A stretch of 7,256 nucleotides of DNA from NCBI GenBank assembly GCA_021812265.1, contig JAKAOI010000110.1:1-7256 (forward strand). Reading direction: 5' to 3'. Position numbers and translations under genes: made by a program. This stretch comes from Chloroflexota bacterium (GTDB lineage: Bacteria > Chloroflexota > Ktedonobacteria > Ktedonobacterales > JACDGC01). Positions 4,103 through 7,256 of this stretch are shown here, piece by piece. How positions within the stretch are numbered: the first letter of the stretch is position 1; each line of letters opens with the position of its first letter. The notes below the pieces were generated by a model, which saw only the letters and a program-made list of their open reading frames with translations, was not told the DNA's origin and searched no databases.

Positions 4103-5569
4103 ATGGCAAATAAATCAGAGGCCGCTGTTCACCCTCAATGGATGTATCGAAAACAAGGAAATTCTTCGAAAATCCTCCATTTTCGCATTGTTGACCGAAA
4201 GCGAATGTTGATTATCAGTGATATTTTAGTGATATTGCTGGCAACATTTTCGGGTTTGCTTATTTGGTCTTATGTTGCGTTTGGCGTATTTTCACTGCGT
4301 TTTGTTGAAAATCGCTGGCATTGGTTTTTTTATCTTCCGATTCTTTGGCTGATCCTTTCTGCAATAAATGATTATTATGAATTACGCACGGCGGCGCATA
4401 TCCGTTTAAGCGCAAAATCGCTAAGTTGGAGCGTTTTTGAATTATTGCTGGTGTATCAGTCGCTGTATTTCTTTATCCCAGAAAAAATGCTGCCCCGTTT
4501 ATTTATATTGGTTTTTCTTGCGTTTGCCACTGTCGGATCCGGCGTTGGAAGGCTTGCGCGTATTGGCACGGCAAATTATACCGATACCCGCAGAAAAGTC
4601 ATTATTGTTGGCGCCGGCCCTGCCGCCGCTTCAATATGGAAGGCGCTGCGCGAAGAAGCTGCTAAAGACTACGAAGTGGTTGGGTGTGTGATGAGCAGTG
4701 AAGATCCGATGTCTTTGCCGGTATATGCCGATATCCTTGGATTTGGCGCAGAGCTGCCTGAATTAGCAAGGAAACACGGCGCTTCGGAATTGATTATGGC
4801 GTATATTAACGAGATTCCGACCGATATTTTTCATGGATTGATTCAATGTTATCAACAAGGCATAATAATTGCTCCAATGCCTAATTTGTATGAAGATGTT
4901 ACGGGAAGAGTTCCGATTGATCATGTTGGGGAAAACCTATGGTCACTTATTCTTCCTCTGGATACACATTCGATTCAAATTAAATTTAATCTATTTATAA
5001 AACGCATATTGGATATTATTCTGTCTATGATCGGGTTGGTACTTTTTGCGCCAATATTTCCAATTATTGCGCTTGCGGTTAAAATAGATTCGGCGGGGCC
5101 GGTGCTGTTTTTTCAGAAAAGAACCGGTCGCGGAAGCAAGCCGTTTACCGTTATAAAATTCCGCACTATGGTTGATAACGCCGAACGCAAAAGCGGCCCG
5201 CTTTGGGCTTCTACCGATGATCCGCGGGTAACGCGATTAGGCAAATTTTTACGCAAAAGCCGCATAGATGAGATTCCGCAGCTAATAAATGTGTTGCGCG
5301 GTGACATGAGTATAGTTGGCCCACGGCCAGAACGTCCGGAATTTGTAGAAATACTTTCCGGGCAAATTGCGTTTTACGAAGCGCGGCATGTGGTTAAGCC
5401 CGGGTTAACAGGCTGGGCACAGATACGCTTTCGCTATGGCAGCAGCGTCGACGATTCTATGATGAAGCTGCAGTATGATTTATACTATATTCGGCATCAA
5501 TCACTTTTGCTGGATCTGCTTATCATGGCAAAAACTATAAAAATTATGCTCACATTCCAGGGACAGTAG
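4103..5569 (+). CDS. Polyprenyl-phosphate sugar-1-phosphate transferase (EpsB/WbaP/WcaJ type)
   Basis: This 488-residue membrane enzyme is expected to transfer a sugar-1-phosphate from a nucleotide sugar to undecaprenyl phosphate, the first step of exopolysaccharide or O-antigen-like repeat assembly at the cytoplasmic face. Domains in order: a cytoplasmic start; four membrane segments (about 35-58, 73-90, 109-126, 130-150); a CoA_binding_3-type Rossmann domain beginning KVIIVGAGPAAAS (165-177); a membrane or re-entrant helix after KRILD (300-304); and the Bac_transf catalytic domain. Key motifs in the last are QKRTGRGSKPF, IKFRTM (351-356), SRIDEIPQ (386-393, with the conserved Asp-Glu pair 389-390), GPRPERPEF (406-414), PGLTGWAQI (433-441) and LQYDLYYIRHQSLLLDLL. 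All are intact and length is normal. An in-frame ATG at 4067 would add 12 residues but lacks a ribosome binding site. The wzm/wzt-like genes follow, 32 nt downstream. The sugar is unknown. Confidence 0.93.
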   Translation: MANKSEAAVHPQWMYRKQGNSSKILHFRIVDRKRMLIISDILVILLATFSGLLIWSYVAFGVFSLRFVENRWHWFFYLPILWLILSAINDYYELRTAAHIRLSAKSLSWSVFELLLVYQSLYFFIPEKMLPRLFILVFLAFATVGSGVGRLARIGTANYTDTRRKVIIVGAGPAAASIWKALREEAAKDYEVVGCVMSSEDPMSLPVYADILGFGAELPELARKHGASELIMAYINEIPTDIFHGLIQCYQQGIIIAPMPNLYEDVTGRVPIDHVGENLWSLILPLDTHSIQIKFNLFIKRILDIILSMIGLVLFAPIFPIIALAVKIDSAGPVLFFQKRTGRGSKPFTVIKFRTMVDNAERKSGPLWASTDDPRVTRLGKFLRKSRIDEIPQLINVLRGDMSIVGPRPERPEFVEILSGQIAFYEARHVVKPGLTGWAQIRFRYGSSVDDSMMKLQYDLYYIRHQSLLLDLLIMAKTIKIMLTFQGQ

Positions 5570-5601
5570 CAAAATCATTGATTTGGAAAGAAAGACGCAT
5601 C

Positions 5602-6435
5602 ATGGCAAATATTACCAGCCAAACTGTTTATGATACTGAAAAAACTAAAAATAAAGCGATATATGAAATTAAACAGGTCTTAAAATATCGCTTTCTCATT
5701 CAGAATTTGGTCTCGCGTGATCTGAAAGTTCGATATAAAAGATCTGCCTTGGGCTTTATTTGGGTTATGTTGAATCCATTGCTTACCATGTTGATAACGG
5801 TGTATGTGTTCTCTCAGATTTTAAAGGTTAATATTGTAGATTTTCCCACATATGCGCTTTCCGGATTGCTGATGTTTAATTTGTTTGCCCAAGGAACTGT
5901 TGCGGCTATGTCTAACTTAACGGGAAACGGAACAATTTTAAGCCGTATCTACATACCTCCAAGCGTCTTTGTGTTTTCATCTATCGGCAGCGCGCTGGTA
6001 AATATGTTTTACGCTCTTGTTCCGCTGGTTATAATCACCATAGGCATTGACCATATATTTCCGAAAGTCGGGTGGGTGTTATCGGTTATTCCGATTGCAG
6101 AAATGACGGTATTTGCGGCAGGTATGGGATTGATTGTTTCCGCTTTGATGGTGTATTTTCGCGACACATTTGAAATTTATAATGTGCTGGTAGCTCTGTT
6201 GAATATGGCAACGCCGCTGTTTTATCCGTATAGTATTTTATCGCCGCAATTGAAGGCCATTGAATTATATAATCCGTTGTATTTACTCATTGATACGTTT
6301 CGTTCAATATTATTAAGAGGTGTATTGCCTGGGCATCGGGAGATCTTTTTGGATTTTGTTTTTTCATTCGGAACTTTTATTATTGGCTGGCTGATATTTA
6401 CAAGAATGGAGAAAAATTTTGCGTACCAATTTTAA
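5602..6435 (+). CDS. wzm: ABC-2 type polysaccharide export permease (Wzm-like)
   Basis: This 277-residue inner-membrane protein is the transmembrane half of an ABC exporter for lipid-linked polysaccharide or polyol phosphate (Wzm/TagG/KpsM group). The diagnostic amphipathic start SRDLKVRYKRSALGFIW (38-54) leads into the first helix, NPLLTMLITVYVF. Further membrane segments follow at about 84-104, 122-146, 158-183, 192-211 and 250-267, with YFRDTFEIYNV (185-195) and YNPLYLLIDTFRSILLRG (223-240) as typical family blocks. Length is usual. I chose ATG 5602, with GGAAAG (5585-5590) 11 nt upstream; a TTG at 5578 would add eight residues but has no site. The gene lies 32 nt after the sugar transferase and overlaps or nearly abuts the ATPase gene, so the three are probably one transcript. 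The family is clear; the exported glycan is unknown. Confidence 0.92.
   Translation: MANITSQTVYDTEKTKNKAIYEIKQVLKYRFLIQNLVSRDLKVRYKRSALGFIWVMLNPLLTMLITVYVFSQILKVNIVDFPTYALSGLLMFNLFAQGTVAAMSNLTGNGTILSRIYIPPSVFVFSSIGSALVNMFYALVPLVIITIGIDHIFPKVGWVLSVIPIAEMTVFAAGMGLIVSALMVYFRDTFEIYNVLVALLNMATPLFYPYSILSPQLKAIELYNPLYLLIDTFRSILLRGVLPGHREIFLDFVFSFGTFIIGWLIFTRMEKNFAYQF
6408..6411 (+). promoter_or_regulatory. Ribosome binding site inside wzm pointing to an early TTG start of the ATPase
   Basis: GGAG lies 7 nt before a TTG at 6419 that is in frame with the ABC ATPase. Neither the ATG at 6467 nor the GTG at 6482 has a purine-rich site, as the DNA before them is AAT-rich. If used, the ATPase frame overlaps the end of wzm by 17 nt, an arrangement that favours translational coupling. 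Confidence 0.4.
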
Positions 6436-6466
6436 TGACCAAGTTCAATATTCAAATAATAATAGC

Positions 6467-7256
6467 ATGAATAATAACAACGTGAATACATCAATATTAG
6501 TGCAAAATGTTTCGGTGTGCTATCACATGCCCAGCGAACGCATTAATTCATTGAAAGAAGTCGCCATACGGCGCGTAACCGGCAGAAAAATATCATTTAG
6601 CGACTTTTATGCCTTGCGTGGGGTAAGTGTGCAAATAAAAGTTGGAGAAGCCGTTGCTCTTATTGGCAGAAATGGCGCCGGTAAAAGCACATTGCTGAAA
6701 ATTATCTCGCAAGTGCAGTCTCCCACCAAAGGCCGTGTGGTGGTGCGCGGCAAAATTTCTCCCATGATTGAATTAGGCGCCGGATTTCATCCGGAACTGA
6801 CCGGACGCGAAAATATCCTTTTAAACGGCGCTATGCTTGGATTTTCTGAAACACAAATGCTTAAAAAATTTGATCAAATTGTGGATTTTTCAGAGCTTGG
6901 CAATTTTATTGATTCCCCGATCCGCACCTATTCATCCGGTATGGTTGCGCGTTTGGGCTTTTCTATTGCCGCTTCGGTCGATCCTGAAATTTTAATTATC
7001 GATGAAGTTTTAGCTGTTGGTGATGAAAATTTTCAAACAAAATGTTTAAATAGAATGAGTGAATTTCGCGATAACGGGGTTACTGTGTTATTTGTAACCC
7101 ATGGATTAGATAAAATTAAATTGCTGTGCCCCAGAACCATTTGGCTGAATGAAGGCCATTTGATGTATGACGGCCCAACAGAAAAGGCAATCGGCTATTT
7201 CCGCGACAGTATGATGTATGATGAAGACCTGGAAACAACAAGAATGCGGCAAATCG
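6467..7256 (+). CDS. wzt: ABC exporter ATPase for polysaccharide (Wzt-like), runs off right edge
   Basis: This is the nucleotide-binding partner of the Wzm-like permease; it hydrolyses ATP to drive export of lipid-linked glycan. 263 residues are visible. Markers (numbered from the ATG at 6467): ILVQNVSVCYHMP start; an insertion with SLKEVAIRRVTGRK typical of Wzt/TagH; Walker A GRNGAGKST (67-75); ELGAGFHPELTGRENI (102-117), a hallmark of polysaccharide-export ATPases; ABC signature YSSGMVARLGFS (155-166); Walker B ILIIDEVLAVGD (175-186); and H-loop VTHG (His212). All catalytic residues are present. The frame is open 16 codons further upstream to a TTG at 6419 with a better ribosome binding site, which would add an Asn-rich leader. 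Whether a C-terminal glycan-binding domain follows cannot be seen, as the window ends just after the ATPase core (FRDSMMYDEDLE). It is the third gene of the plus-strand unit. Confidence 0.93.
   Translation, partial: MNNNNVNTSILVQNVSVCYHMPSERINSLKEVAIRRVTGRKISFSDFYALRGVSVQIKVGEAVALIGRNGAGKSTLLKIISQVQSPTKGRVVVRGKISPMIELGAGFHPELTGRENILLNGAMLGFSETQMLKKFDQIVDFSELGNFIDSPIRTYSSGMVARLGFSIAASVDPEILIIDEVLAVGDENFQTKCLNRMSEFRDNGVTVLFVTHGLDKIKLLCPRTIWLNEGHLMYDGPTEKAIGYFRDSMMYDEDLETTRMRQI

Overview
The window comes from a bacterial chromosome of moderate to low G+C, with clearly AT-rich intergenic DNA, tight gene spacing, clear Shine-Dalgarno sites and sigma70-type promoters. No single gene fixes the phylum. 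The set (EpsB/WbaP-like sugar transferase, Wzm/Wzt-type ABC exporter, YccU-type CoA-binding protein, DUF2807 protein) would fit Chloroflexota/Anaerolineae or another free-living, exopolysaccharide-making lineage. That placement is an impression and has not been tested by a search.

Layout. Left part, minus strand (read right to left): a four-helix membrane protein of unknown function (1309-755), a YccU-type CoA-binding protein (743-324), and the N-terminal third of an RsuA/RluB-family rRNA pseudouridine synthase that runs off the left edge. These three are packed with an 11-nt gap and then a near or actual overlap, and an extended -10 element lies just upstream. Middle, minus strand: an MFS efflux-type transporter (3794-2430) followed after 33 nt by a DUF2807 protein (2396-1509). 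The DUF2807 protein is an almost perfect ladder of ten GSGD-type turns with a period near 20 residues. A 199-nt gap separates the two minus-strand units and holds hairpins, a promoter and a small unexplained open frame. Right part, plus strand: a divergent AT-rich intergenic region of about 300 nt carries outward-facing promoters. It is followed by a polyprenyl-phosphate sugar-1-phosphate transferase (4103-5569), a Wzm-type ABC permease (5602-6435) and a Wzt-type ABC ATPase that runs off the right edge.

How the parts work together. The plus-strand genes look like the start of a surface-polysaccharide cluster. The transferase would load the first sugar phosphate onto undecaprenyl phosphate, and the Wzm/Wzt pair would export the finished lipid-linked glycan. 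More glycosyltransferases are expected to the right. The MFS-DUF2807 pair forms a separate divergent unit whose substrate cannot be read from sequence. The rluB-side unit is housekeeping-like.

No mobile element, CRISPR array, tRNA or rRNA was seen. I did not find a clearly new system. The observations most worth a second look are the unusually regular GSGD ladder without a signal peptide, the start site and Asn-rich leader of the Wzt-like ATPase, and the control elements in the two intergenic regions.
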